Shown piece by piece: positions 28,346 to 39,100 of a stretch of DNA of 64,000 nt. Origin of the DNA: Echinicola soli (GTDB lineage Bacteria; Bacteroidota; Bacteroidia; Cytophagales; Cyclobacteriaceae). The stretch spans positions 4,191,001-4,255,000 of the forward strand of contig NZ_CP041253.1 of the NCBI RefSeq assembly GCF_006575665.1, written 5' to 3'. The position numbers and the translations under genes were made by a program. The first letter of the stretch is position 1, and every line of letters begins with the position of its first letter. The notes beneath the pieces are model-generated. The model was not told where the DNA came from and did no database searches. It saw only the letters and a list, made by a program, of their open reading frames with translations.

Positions 28346-31300
28346 TAAAATTGTAGGTTAAAACCAAATTTCACGGTAGATGGAAGAGGCATAGCACCGT
28401 AATCTACTCCTTGCCAAGCCGGCTGGTAAGCATAGGAAACCACTGGATCCAGTCCTAAATAGTCGGTAAATGTCAGGAGATTTTCACCCGCCAGGTACAC
28501 TTCTCCGCCCTCGAAAAAGCTCCACTTGCCAAGCTGATAGCTCAAGGTGACATTGTTAAGGCGCATGAATGATCCATCTTCTATCCAGCGGTCAGAAAAA
28601 CGGCTGTTGCCCATTGGGTCACCGTAACTCGCCTTGGGAATATCGGTCTGCTGGCCATCGGTCTGCCATCTCTTATCCACCGCCAATGACTGGTTTCTAA
28701 AATTGCTCAACGATTCCATTTCCCTTCTCACACCATTATAGATCTGATTTCCCGAGCTGAAAGTAAACTGGGCCGATAGCGACAGTTTTTTATACCTGAC
28801 TTGCGTAAAGAAGCTGCCAAAGAAATCAGGAGAAGCATCACCAATAATGGTTCTGTCCTGATCGTCAATGACCCCATCCTGGTTCAAATCCTCAAATTGG
28901 ATATCTCCGGCATTGAACTGGTCTCCTTTAAAATCCACCAAGCCCAAAGCATCGGCTTCTTCCTGTGTACTGATCACACCGTTGGAGACAAATCCATAGA
29001 AATTGTATGGGTTTTCACCTACTGCGGAAGACACGGCCCATTTGCCGCCATCCATCTCGCGGATGACAGGGCCATCAGCGCCTTCCATCACGGTGATCTT
29101 ATTTTGGTTTTTATTGATGGTACCACCTACACTCCAGCTCACATCCCTGTTATCCACCAGTCGCAACTGTAGTGCTGCTTCGATCCCCTTGTTCTCCAGC
29201 TTGGCTCCGTTTACATACATTTCGTCAATGCCGTACACTGAGGAAATACTTTGGGGAAAAATCACGTCTGTAGAAATCGTCTGGTAAACGTTTAGGCTGG
29301 CTACCAATCGTCGATCAAAGAATCCTGCGTCTATGCCTGCATCGAAATTTTGGTTGCGCTCTCTACCAAGACTGGTGTTGGCCACATTACCGTTCACGAT
29401 TCCCGCCAGCTGGCGGTAGGCCTGACTGGCATAGAACTGACGACTAAGGCCCGTGGGATATTGGCTGTTTCCTGTGAGCCCATAGCCCACATGCACATCC
29501 AATTGATTAACAGCCTGGCTATTCTTCAACCACGGACTGTTCTTTGCCTGCCAAGTCATTTCCAGACCTGGAAACACACCAAACCTGGATGCGTCGGCTC
29601 CTGTAGAGGAAGCACCATCTGCAGACACATTCAAGGAAGCAATCCACTGATCTCCCATGGTGTATTTGGCATAGCCATAGAGGCTCATCCAGTTCCAGGA
29701 ATCATAATACCCTGAAAAGTAACGTCCCTCAGCATCCACATAAGAAAGTGTTTTGTAGAAATCCGAACTAGTATTTCGTCCAAAGCCACCATCAAACTCA
29801 TGTCTGATCATGATCCCTTGGTAACCCATCCCTGCTTCCAACCGATTACCTGCCAATTCCTCTACCATATCTGCACTGACTTTATAGAATAAATTGGAGA
29901 CTTTACCGGTTCCTGCTCTGGCGGTGTTAAGTGCCACGCCCTCTTCTTGCGGGGTGATGGTCTGGCTGGATCTGCCAGGGATAAAGGCTGACTGCCGCTT
30001 ATATCCTGAATAATACCCAAATACCGCTTGCATTTTCGTATGGTCGTTCACCTCGAAATTCAATCCGGTGTTCAAGAAGGCATCAAAATTATCAGACTCC
30101 ATCTTGGTATCATTCACCACGGCCAGGGGATTGGACACCCCAAACTGCCTAACAGCATCATAAGCTGGTAGCTGATTGTTGTATTCATCCTTCTTAAACG
30201 GGCTCAAGATCGGTGCCTTGTACAAGGCCGCCATTAATGGATTGGTAGCATCGGAGAGGATCTGCTCATGCAGCTTGCTATTCCCATAGGTCAAGCCCAT
30301 GGAAGTCACCAGTTGGAAACGTTGGCTCAACTCGACCTGGGCGTTTAGCCGGGTGGTATAGCGGGTGAAATTTGCATTATCATAGGTACCTCCTTGATTA
30401 CTGGCTCCTACAGATAGATCGTATTTTGCAATGGCATCCCCACCTTTCACACGCAAGTGATTAGAGGTAACAAAAGATGATTTATCAATCAAATCCTGCC
30501 AATCGGTCTCATTATTATATAGGAAATTATAGTAATAGTCCGGATCATCCCGCAAGAAAGGAAACAGGTCCAGCATGTCTCCCATGTCCTCATAACGGGT
30601 AAGTCCCACATCTCCGATATAGCTCTTGAAATCATCTACTCCTAAGACTGGTAGCCTTTTATTGTTGTAGGCCATACCATATTGCCCTGAAAACTCAATG
30701 ACCGTTTCCATGTCTTCCGGAGAACTGGTCTCGATCAGCAAGACGCCATTGGAGCCCATGGAGCCGTAGCGTGAAGCTGCACTCCCTTTGACCAACTTGA
30801 TATTGTCAATATCATCCACACTGATCACATTAAACATACTTGGAGAATAGCCCTTGATAATCGCTGAATTGTTCATATCAGGCAGGTAAGGCATGCCATT
30901 GATAACGATCAACGGCGCATTTTTGCCGGTCAGGGAACGGATTCCCCGCAAGTTGACATAAGCTCCCTCGCCGGGCATGCCGCTTTTATTGATGACATTC
31001 AGTCCTGGGAAAGCCCCTTGGAGCACATCCTCGACATACATGGAACTAGGTTTGAAGCGCTCGGCAGGAAGCACCTCTCCTTTCATGCTGCCCTGCTCCT
31101 CATTTTTTGCAGGCACTTCATAATAGTCTGTTCGCTGAGGAATCAGTACCACTTCAATATAATCCCTGCCCAGGAGTGGAATGGTCTGCTCCCGAAACCC
31201 TGGGGACCACACGATCAGGTTTCCCTCCAATTCGTCCAGCTCGATACTGAATGTACCCTGTCCATCTGTCTGGGCTGTATTTTCCTTATTTTCTATGGAA

Positions 31301-31452
31301 ATATAAGCCTCACTGATAGGTTCATTCCCATATGGGCTGCTCACCTTTCCTTTCAGCACTTGCTGTGCATTGGCCCCAAAGGCAATAACCATCATCAAGG
31401 CCAACAGCACGGCTATTTTATGTTGTTTTATCATTGTTCCTTCCATTTTCAT
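28345..31452 (-). CDS. SusC/RagA-type TonB-dependent glycan transporter (SusC2)
   Basis: The 1035-residue outer membrane transporter starts at an ATG at 31452; this start shares its A with the TGA of the preceding fasciclin gene. The signal peptide (IAVLLALMMVIAFGANAQ) is followed by a carboxypeptidase-D-like domain (~30-110), a plug with VNLRGIRSLTGKNAPLIVIN (~165-185) and a large barrel with GDIQFEDLNQDGVIDDQDR and a terminal aromatic FNLQF. It pairs with SusD2. Its plug domain is divergent in wording from that of SusC1 (INGMPY versus VDGIPY), so the two pairs are probably not recent copies and may take different oligosaccharides (inference). Confidence 0.93.
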   Translation of the reverse strand: MKMEGTMIKQHKIAVLLALMMVIAFGANAQQVLKGKVSSPYGNEPISEAYISIENKENTAQTDGQGTFSIELDELEGNLIVWSPGFREQTIPLLGRDYIEVVLIPQRTDYYEVPAKNEEQGSMKGEVLPAERFKPSSMYVEDVLQGAFPGLNVINKSGMPGEGAYVNLRGIRSLTGKNAPLIVINGMPYLPDMNNSAIIKGYSPSMFNVISVDDIDNIKLVKGSAASRYGSMGSNGVLLIETSSPEDMETVIEFSGQYGMAYNNKRLPVLGVDDFKSYIGDVGLTRYEDMGDMLDLFPFLRDDPDYYYNFLYNNETDWQDLIDKSSFVTSNHLRVKGGDAIAKYDLSVGASNQGGTYDNANFTRYTTRLNAQVELSQRFQLVTSMGLTYGNSKLHEQILSDATNPLMAALYKAPILSPFKKDEYNNQLPAYDAVRQFGVSNPLAVVNDTKMESDNFDAFLNTGLNFEVNDHTKMQAVFGYYSGYKRQSAFIPGRSSQTITPQEEGVALNTARAGTGKVSNLFYKVSADMVEELAGNRLEAGMGYQGIMIRHEFDGGFGRNTSSDFYKTLSYVDAEGRYFSGYYDSWNWMSLYGYAKYTMGDQWIASLNVSADGASSTGADASRFGVFPGLEMTWQAKNSPWLKNSQAVNQLDVHVGYGLTGNSQYPTGLSRQFYASQAYRQLAGIVNGNVANTSLGRERNQNFDAGIDAGFFDRRLVASLNVYQTISTDVIFPQSISSVYGIDEMYVNGAKLENKGIEAALQLRLVDNRDVSWSVGGTINKNQNKITVMEGADGPVIREMDGGKWAVSSAVGENPYNFYGFVSNGVISTQEEADALGLVDFKGDQFNAGDIQFEDLNQDGVIDDQDRTIIGDASPDFFGSFFTQVRYKKLSLSAQFTFSSGNQIYNGVRREMESLSNFRNQSLAVDKRWQTDGQQTDIPKASYGDPMGNSRFSDRWIEDGSFMRLNNVTLSYQLGKWSFFEGGEVYLAGENLLTFTDYLGLDPVVSYAYQPAWQGVDYGAMPLPSTVKFGFNLQF

Positions 31453-33050
31453 CAATAGTTATTTTGGGTGGGTACAAGTGCCCAGTGGTAGAGCTTCATT
31501 TCTTCTCTGGATGATTTTCCCAGCAAAGCCACCTCTACCCTGATCTTGAATGTGCGTACTTCATCACCTTCGATGTTCACCACGCCGACCAAACCGCCGA
31601 GGCCATCCCATTTGGTACCGGAAACCGTATTGGTGCTCCGGTCATAGTTCCATGGTGAAGAAGGCTCTACATTCAACTCTGAAGCGACCAGTTGATCATC
31701 GATGTAAACGTTCAAGAATGGATGGTTTTTGGACTGAACGCCCATGTAGAGGTTATATTCACCCGGCGGAACCTCCACCACAGAAGCCGACGTGGTACCG
31801 TCCTCGTTTTTATCCAGCTTCACCGGCGTATAATCCACTGCCAAAGGTTGGCCTGGAATATTGTCGCCAAACAACCTTAGAATGGTATAGGTACCGGAAA
31901 CGTTGAGACTAGGAAATGAATAATTGTCCGTTCCTTGTGCCCTGATCTCTGTGGCATTATGGAAGGTAAAGAGTTCATCTCGCTGCTGGTCTGGCACAAA
32001 TTCGTAATAGTAAAACAACTGCTTGATCGCCGATATATGGACGTTATTGGGGATTTTCAGGAAGTTTACTTCATAGATCCGGCCATTGCTCATCCGCTTG
32101 TACTGGGTGTTCACGCCTTGTACAGAGGTCTTCCATCGGGCACCAAATGCCGATATCAAATCCTCTTCTGTACCATAATCCTCTACAATGTCATCATAGA
32201 AAACTGCATCCATGATCCAATTCCAAGCCGTCAACGAGTCCTCTCTGGTGAAAGGCTTGCCAAACTGGTCATAAAGTCCCTGGAGGTTTTCGAAGCAATT
32301 CGCAACCACCTGGTTACTGGGCACAAACATGGTCACCTGGGAAAACTCTGACCTAAAGTCAACCTCCTCAAAAATCTGGTTTTCAATGACAAACGCTGAA
32401 TCATAAATGGTGTTTCCCGACTTATCTACACCAATAGGAACACTGTTTTGCGCATCAAATACAGTATCATTGGCTGCAAATACGGAATCCCTGATCATGG
32501 AAAAATCGTCTGAAAGTTTATAGATATAATCATAAATACTTTCATCCGGCACCATCAGTTCATTGATTTCATGCACTACTCCATTTTGACAAAACTGGTT
32601 TCCATTGGTGATGGTAGCATCTGCCACCTGGATGGTGCTTTCTACCTTTTTGGTCACTGGAATGTATTTACCGTTAAGTGACCGAAGTCGTAAGCCGTCC
32701 CGCAGTTTGCTCATATCATAGGTCAAATTGTTGATATGATAGCGAAGGACGAATTCAGCATCCAAGTCCATCTGCTGAAGGGCTTCCATTCCTTCATTAT
32801 TCACTGCCCAGACAGACAAGTATTGGTCTCTGGTCAATTCCTCAGCGATACCGTGCTCTTCCAGTGCCTCCACAAATTTGGCATAATCAGGATTTGATTT
32901 CAGGTAATCCAATAAGTTAAGATCTGAAACCACCTGGGTACTTTCGTCTGTCCCTTCCAAGCCATAATGCTCGTCCCATGTCTCCTCACATGCCACACAA
33001 AATAAGACAAGCAATCCAAGTATGTATTTAAAATTTTTCATGAGCTTCAT
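31452..33050 (-). CDS. Fasciclin-domain lipoprotein with C-terminal beta-sandwich
   Basis: The 532-residue lipoprotein (lipobox FCVAC, Cys21) carries two fasciclin-like repeats: ~40-170, with EFVLRYHINNLTYD and QNGVVHEINELMVP, and ~175-345, with FVPSNQVVANCFENL. The C-terminal ~170 residues (~365-532) form a different beta-rich unit (SGTYTILRLFGDNIPG, PGEYNLYMGVQSKNHPFLNV) that resembles a carbohydrate-binding sandwich. The stop codon overlaps the SusC2 start and its own start is 2 bp after the upstream fasciclin gene, so it is tightly coupled. The position between two SusCD pairs suggests an accessory surface glycan-binding protein (inference). Confidence 0.85.
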   Translation of the reverse strand: MKLMKNFKYILGLLVLFCVACEETWDEHYGLEGTDESTQVVSDLNLLDYLKSNPDYAKFVEALEEHGIAEELTRDQYLSVWAVNNEGMEALQQMDLDAEFVLRYHINNLTYDMSKLRDGLRLRSLNGKYIPVTKKVESTIQVADATITNGNQFCQNGVVHEINELMVPDESIYDYIYKLSDDFSMIRDSVFAANDTVFDAQNSVPIGVDKSGNTIYDSAFVIENQIFEEVDFRSEFSQVTMFVPSNQVVANCFENLQGLYDQFGKPFTREDSLTAWNWIMDAVFYDDIVEDYGTEEDLISAFGARWKTSVQGVNTQYKRMSNGRIYEVNFLKIPNNVHISAIKQLFYYYEFVPDQQRDELFTFHNATEIRAQGTDNYSFPSLNVSGTYTILRLFGDNIPGQPLAVDYTPVKLDKNEDGTTSASVVEVPPGEYNLYMGVQSKNHPFLNVYIDDQLVASELNVEPSSPWNYDRSTNTVSGTKWDGLGGLVGVVNIEGDEVRTFKIRVEVALLGKSSREEMKLYHWALVPTQNNY

Positions 33051-33052
33051 TG

Positions 33053-34654
33053 TTAGTCAACAGGTTTAAATCTGATGTGATCAAGTGTTAGCAATTCACC
33101 GTCAATCGCCACAATCCTCAAGGTGTGGCTACCGGTTTCATTAAAGGTGAACGAACTGGTCATTCTCCTCTCCAAAGCCCTGTCATAACGCCTATTGGAC
33201 ACGGGCCACTGGCTGCCCAGTCGCTTGCCGTCCATGGAGCACTGCAGGTAACCTGTATTTTCAGACTCTGTATAGCTAAGGTAGGTCATGGTGATTTCAT
33301 AGCTTCCTTTGATCAGCACGGGTGTTTCCATCTCTATCCAACCTGAAGGACCAAGGTCCAATCTAAGATGGTCGTGGTTTACCGCATCGGCATACCAAAT
33401 ACCGTCTGCCCCTCTATTATTGCGGTAAGCGACGACATTTTGCCGGTACTCTGGTGTGGATTTCCAGGTATAGCAGCTTAGTTCTTCTTGGGTAAATGTC
33501 CGTGTATAAGTCGAACTCAGACTGCTGTTTTGGTATTGGTCGCAGAGCGCTTGGAGATCAGCATAGTCTGTTAAGTCCCAAATCACCGTCACCCTCTCTG
33601 GTGTAAAAAGCGGCATCCAATGGTCTACTTCGTGCATGACACCGTTCTTACAATTGATGTTTTCCTCGATAAAGGCCACGCCTCTGTTGGCGGCAGTATC
33701 ATAGTTCATGACCAAGCTTCCTGAGCGATCGGCGATATTGATCAGTTCGTTGGTAGCCAAGGTATTGATGTTCATGGATGTTTCTCCTTCCGGAAAATCA
33801 CCCAAATCCGCAAAAGACCTTACCTGCGACAGCAAGTGATAATCCACATATTTTCTCAGGCCATTTTCCGGGTCAGTATAATTGTCACCTTCGACCGCTA
33901 ATTTTTCAATCAGGTCGGCGAAGTTCATAATTCCATCTTGGGCAAACACCTCATCAGTCACGGCAAAAGCCGTCATTCGAATCCTGTATTCCAATGGATT
34001 CCCAGTCATATCTGTTTCCTCTATCACGATGGTATTGAGCGTCTCAGTCCTACCGGTCGCTTCCACCGCCTCACGGAAAATAGAAAACCGTTCATCTCCC
34101 AGTCGGTCCATGATGGTGGCCCTTACCGGTACTAATACATCTTCCAATCCATGAATAATGCCGTTGGTTGCCTCAATATCCAAATCTACGATCCGGGATT
34201 CTCCGTTCAGGTAGATCGCATTCAGGCCGCCTTCCCGAAATTCGATGGAAAGGTTATCATCGGTGGCATTACGGTCATTGATTACGCCATTTTCAAATTG
34301 GCTTTGGCTGATCTCTACCTGATTGATAGTGTGGTATTTTACCAAATAGGCAGCATCCTCCTTGGGAATGTCTGTAACAGATGACCAATTATTGGCCTCC
34401 AAATAATGCTGTACCCCTTCATTAGTCGGCGCAAACACCGTGTAGGTGCTTTTGAGGTTCAGCGTATTGTACATATCTGCATGCAGCATAAGTTCTACCC
34501 ACATGGAGAATTTCTCCGGCTGGGACTCCAGCAGCAATGAGATGGGCAGCTCTTCGTAAGCGGTAAACGTGGTCTCCTCATAGGGATCCGAGCATGAGGC
34601 CAGTGTCATGACCAACCCCATGAGGTATATGATATAGTTCTTTCTAATGTTCAT
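33053..34654 (-). CDS. Fasciclin-domain lipoprotein with CBM6/35-like tail
   Basis: The 533-residue lipoprotein (lipobox TLASC, Cys21) has two fasciclin-like repeats: ~35-170, with STYTVFAPTNEGVQHYL and ATNGIIHGLEDVLVP, and ~180-350, ending KNGVMHEVDHWMPLF. Its last ~125 residues (~405-533) look like a galactose-binding-type sandwich: DLGPSGWIEMETPVLIKGSY, then SHTLRIVAIDGELLTLDHIR, as in CBM6/CBM35 modules. It sits 7 bp after SusD1 and 2 bp before the next fasciclin gene. A role in binding pectin fragments at the surface is inferred from this layout. Confidence 0.85.
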   Translation of the reverse strand: MNIRKNYIIYLMGLVMTLASCSDPYEETTFTAYEELPISLLLESQPEKFSMWVELMLHADMYNTLNLKSTYTVFAPTNEGVQHYLEANNWSSVTDIPKEDAAYLVKYHTINQVEISQSQFENGVINDRNATDDNLSIEFREGGLNAIYLNGESRIVDLDIEATNGIIHGLEDVLVPVRATIMDRLGDERFSIFREAVEATGRTETLNTIVIEETDMTGNPLEYRIRMTAFAVTDEVFAQDGIMNFADLIEKLAVEGDNYTDPENGLRKYVDYHLLSQVRSFADLGDFPEGETSMNINTLATNELINIADRSGSLVMNYDTAANRGVAFIEENINCKNGVMHEVDHWMPLFTPERVTVIWDLTDYADLQALCDQYQNSSLSSTYTRTFTQEELSCYTWKSTPEYRQNVVAYRNNRGADGIWYADAVNHDHLRLDLGPSGWIEMETPVLIKGSYEITMTYLSYTESENTGYLQCSMDGKRLGSQWPVSNRRYDRALERRMTSSFTFNETGSHTLRIVAIDGELLTLDHIRFKPVD

Positions 34655-34661
34655 GGCGAGG

Positions 34662-36131
34662 TTAATTTAGGTTATCGTAATATGGGTTTTGTTCCAACAG
34701 CCTGTTAGCTGACAACTCACCAATGTGTATGGGCAGGTAATGGCTGTCCACATCCAGTAATTTGGAGCGGATAATGGGTGCGGAACTGGCAGGAGCCGTC
34801 AGCAATACCTGGGTGATCAGGTAATCCTTGTACTGATAGTCATTTCTGCTCGCCACACGAAGGATATCGTACCAGTTTTTACCTTCACCGACAAATTCCC
34901 TTCCCCGCTCCTCCATAACAAGTCCCAGCATCTCCAACTCCGTGGAAGCAGCAGAAACCGGTGCTGAAATCTGGGCTCGTTCACGCACCTGATTGATCAG
35001 TTCAACGGCTTGATCATAGCTGCCGGAACCTTTCATGACCATGGCCTCTGCCTTCATCAGGTAAATGTCAGCAATGCGGTAAATGATCCAGTTTTGATCA
35101 CTGTAGGTCCTTGGAATGCCCGTCTCAGCCTCCGAACCCAAATACTTCCAAACACTGAAATCTCCATCCAAATAGCTGGATCCTTCTCCTCGGATATCTT
35201 CATCATAATCTGCAAATAAGCTAACGGTATGTTCAGTGACGCTATACCGTTGATTGGAACCAAACCAGGACACCAGGTTATTGGTCTGACTCTTGTCAAA
35301 GTCAAACTGCAACTCAAAAATCCCCTCGTTGGTATTGCCTTCGCTGAAGATCCTGTACCAATTGTTATTGTTATTGACCATGCCTTCCAATAGGCCCAGT
35401 TGACCGCTGTTGATCACTGCATCACTGGCTGCGATAGCCTTGTCATACTCTTCTGTCCACAAGTAAACATCCACCAAAGTGGCATATATCGACCATTTGG
35501 TCGCACGACCTTTGGCTTCCCAAACGGTTGGCGCTACTTCCTTGGCATATTCCACTGCTCCTTCCAGGTCCATTTTTATCTGCTGGAAAATCTCATTGGA
35601 AGGTGACTTGGCTACCTCGAAAGCCGTCTGGTCATCCATATAAGGTTCCGTGATCAAGGGAACGTCCCGGAAGTTTCTGACCAAATAGAAATAAGCCAAT
35701 CCTCTGAGGAAATAAGCCTCCGAAAGATACGATTGCATCACATTTTCATTGAAGGACGGATCCCTCTCCACTACCTCAGGAGCATACTTGATGACCATGT
35801 TCGCATAGTTGATCACTTGGTAAAACTTGTCCCATTTGACAAAGTCATTACCGGGAAGGATGTCCCATTGGTTGATTCTGAAGATATCGGCTAAAATAGC
35901 CCCACTGCCTGTTGTAAGGCCATTTCCACGCATCTCGCCCCATACCAGCTGCTGTTCCATCGTCTCACGGAGCCTCACATAACCGGCTCCTAGGACAGCC
36001 TCTACTTCTTCTTTATTGGTCCAGTATTCATCACTGACCTGGTTGTTTTCAGGCTGCAATTCCAGCCAATCGTTACATGAACTGATGACGAATGTCAATG
36101 CAGCCAGTAAGCATATATATGTCTTTCTCAT
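34662..36131 (-). CDS. SusD/RagB-type surface glycan-binding lipoprotein (SusD1)
   Basis: The 489-residue lipoprotein (lipobox VISSC, Cys19) follows SusC1 by 12 bp. SusD hallmarks are the N-terminal NDWLELQPENNQVSDEYW, the helical FLRGLAYFYLVRNFRDVPL (~140-160), the KGRATKWSIYATLVDVYLWT TPR-like segment (~205-225), and DIYLMKAEAMVMKG with ELINQVRERAQ (~370-405). The conserved FVGEGKNWYDILRVA near the C-terminus (~430-445) matches the canonical RagB ending much better than SusD2 does. It is the lid of the SusC1 channel. Confidence 0.94.
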   Translation of the reverse strand: MRKTYICLLAALTFVISSCNDWLELQPENNQVSDEYWTNKEEVEAVLGAGYVRLRETMEQQLVWGEMRGNGLTTGSGAILADIFRINQWDILPGNDFVKWDKFYQVINYANMVIKYAPEVVERDPSFNENVMQSYLSEAYFLRGLAYFYLVRNFRDVPLITEPYMDDQTAFEVAKSPSNEIFQQIKMDLEGAVEYAKEVAPTVWEAKGRATKWSIYATLVDVYLWTEEYDKAIAASDAVINSGQLGLLEGMVNNNNNWYRIFSEGNTNEGIFELQFDFDKSQTNNLVSWFGSNQRYSVTEHTVSLFADYDEDIRGEGSSYLDGDFSVWKYLGSEAETGIPRTYSDQNWIIYRIADIYLMKAEAMVMKGSGSYDQAVELINQVRERAQISAPVSAASTELEMLGLVMEERGREFVGEGKNWYDILRVASRNDYQYKDYLITQVLLTAPASSAPIIRSKLLDVDSHYLPIHIGELSANRLLEQNPYYDNLN

Positions 36132-36143
36132 GATTCCTTCGGA

Positions 36144-39100
36144 TTAAAAGTTCATATTTATACCCAATGCAAACCGCTTAGGACGCGGCGTGGATGCTCC
36201 ATCCACACTGAGCATATAAATATTGCTGGAAAGGTTGACTTCTGGATCCTGACCGGAATAGTTGGTCCAAGTGTGCAGATCCTGTGCGGTAAAAAAGACA
36301 TCCAGCCGCTCGATCTTGTTCTTGGACAGCCAAGCTTTCGGTAAGGAATATCGCAGCGAAACGGTCTTTAGCCGTACAAATGAACCATCTTCCACAAAAC
36401 GATCCGATCCCAGGTAATTGTAGCCTTCATTATAAAGTGCTCTTGGGATATTCGTATCGTCTCCTTGGTGCCTCCACCGCTGAAGTACCGCCGTACTTTG
36501 ATTGGAAGTACCGTACATATTTTCGGTGTTGATACGCGTCTGGTTGACAATCTTCTGACCAAACCTTCCGTGCAGGAAAGTTGTGAGCATAAAATTCTTC
36601 CAGCGGATATTGAAGCCACCACCAGCGGTAAACAGCGGCATGGCATTCCCCAGGTACACAATGTCAAACTGGTCGATGACCCCGTCTCCATTGACATCCT
36701 CATATTTGGCATCTCCGGGATACACACGTCGATTTCCGTTTTGCATATACACCAACTCCCCGTCAATGTCATACATCAAGTTTCCGTCATTGTCTCTTGC
36801 ATAGGTCTCCTCACCATCTTGATAGACGCCTTCATAGCGATATCCATAAAATGAACCGATAGGATTTCCTTCCACGATCTTATGGGCGTACTTTCCATTG
36901 TCAAAATCATAATTTTCGAAAAGCATATTGTCCGGAAGCTGCTCCACCTTATTGCGGTTACGCGCAATATTGAAGTTAAAGGAGATCCCTAAATCCTCTC
37001 GCTTGATCGCATCATAGTTAAAGATCATTTCCCAGCCCCTGTTGTACACTTCTCCGGAATTGTAGTACCTCACTTCTGAGAATCCAGTGGAAGAAGGCAA
37101 ACTGTAGTCCTTCTGCAACAGATCGGTCGTCCGTCTGTCATACAATTCTGCCGTGACAAATAGCCTTCCCTCCAAGAGGGAAAAGTCGATACCGATATTG
37201 GATTGTGTGATGGTTTCCCAGCGCAGATTCTCCAATTGCATGCTGGAAGGTGAAATGGCCACCATGTCCATATAGCCAGGAGTAATCGGGCTAAACGTGC
37301 CGATATAAGGAAAAGCTCCTCCCGGAGGGTTACCGCTTTTACCCCAACTGGCCCTTAATTTTCCGAGCTCTATACCAGCTATATCCTTCATAAAAGGCTC
37401 GTCTCCGAAATGCCAGGCCAAACCTATCGAAGGAAATCCTGCCCAACGGTTATTCGCCCCCAAGCTGGAATTGGCTTCCCAGCGGTAACCACCCGAAATG
37501 ATATACTTGCCATTAAAGGTATAGTGCGCATTGGCAATGGTCGCCACTCTCCTGGTCATCGAATTATCAGATTCCATTTTGGAAACTGCACCACCATCTG
37601 TTGGGTCATTTAAGGATTCAGATGCGTTTCCGCTGGTCTGGCTGACATAGCCAAAACTCCTGGCCTCGTTGGTTTGTACCAAACCACTGAGAATAATGTG
37701 GTTTTTATCGTTAATGGCTTTGTTATAGATCAGCTTGTTCTCTGTATTGATATACAACTGATCCGAAAGCATATCAGCACTTCTGTTGAAATAAGGATCT
37801 GTCCAAAGCACACCCGTTACAGACTGCGGCAAAAAGCTGGTGTTCTTGTTGGTTCTGGTGTCAAAACCTACCGTCCCCTGATATTGTAAATCTGGATTGA
37901 ACTGGTAGCGCAACCGAAAGATCACCCGGGCATTGTCCGCTATGGTTTGATTACTCGATTCATGTACCAAAGCCACTGGATTGTAAAATTTGTTATTGGC
38001 AAAACTTCCTTGGAAATTCTCCAATGGAGAGAAATACTCGGAAGTCCGGTTACCGTTATCATCCAATACATAAGGACTCATATTCGGCATCTTACGCATG
38101 GCCATGGCACGAGCCGAAGAAATATCATTTCCAGTCCAATTGGCGTCCTTTATACTCTGTGAATAGGACATATCAGCACTGACACTGAGTTTCGTGGAGA
38201 AGTTATAGGTCACACTGGCCATGGAATTGAACCGGTCCAGTGAAGTACCGATCGTCGTTCCCATGTCCCGAAGGTAGCCGACGGACACACGGTAGATGGC
38301 CTTGTCCCCTCCACCACTTAGGGAGAAATTATTGTCGAGAAAATAGCCCAGCTGTGTCACCTCATTGACCCAGTTGGTGTTTTGGTTGTATTCATCAAAA
38401 TACACCCATTCCGGATCGAAGTTGATCTCCGGAGTCTGGAACAACAGGTTCGTATAGGCAGAACCAGACTGATAGCCGATATCATTGATGGAATTCCAAA
38501 TCCCATCTTGCATCATGCTGACATACTGTGATCCATCCAGCAGTGGAATGGTATTGGGTTCTTTCTTGATTTCCGATTTGGTGGAAAAAGAAAATCTCGT
38601 CTTTCCTTTCTTTCCTTTTTTAGTCTTGAACACCAAAACCCCATTGGCTCCCTGAGATCCCCAAATAGCCGTCGCAGCAGCATCCTTGAGCACCTCGATG
38701 GATTCTATGTCATTGGGTGAAATATTGACCAAGGCACCAAAATCCTGGTCATTGGCCGTGGCAAAGTTAAAGTCATCCCCGAAATTGGTCGGATAGGGAA
38801 TCCCATCCACCACGATCAATGGTTCCGAATTGGCATTCAAGGAAGAAGTTCCCCGGATACGGATGGTACTTCTTGACCCTGGGTCAGCACCTGAAATAAT
38901 GTCCACATTGGCCATCCGGCCCTGCAAACCTGACTCGATGGAGGTCATGGGGACTTCTTCCAGTTGCTCCACATCAAAACGCTGGCTCGAAGATACTTGC
39001 TCACGCTGACTGATCCCTAGTGAGTTGGTCTGGACACGCTCAGCCACGACTTCGGCAGAGCCATATTCGAAGGCATCTTCTTCCAGTTTGGTGTTGATGG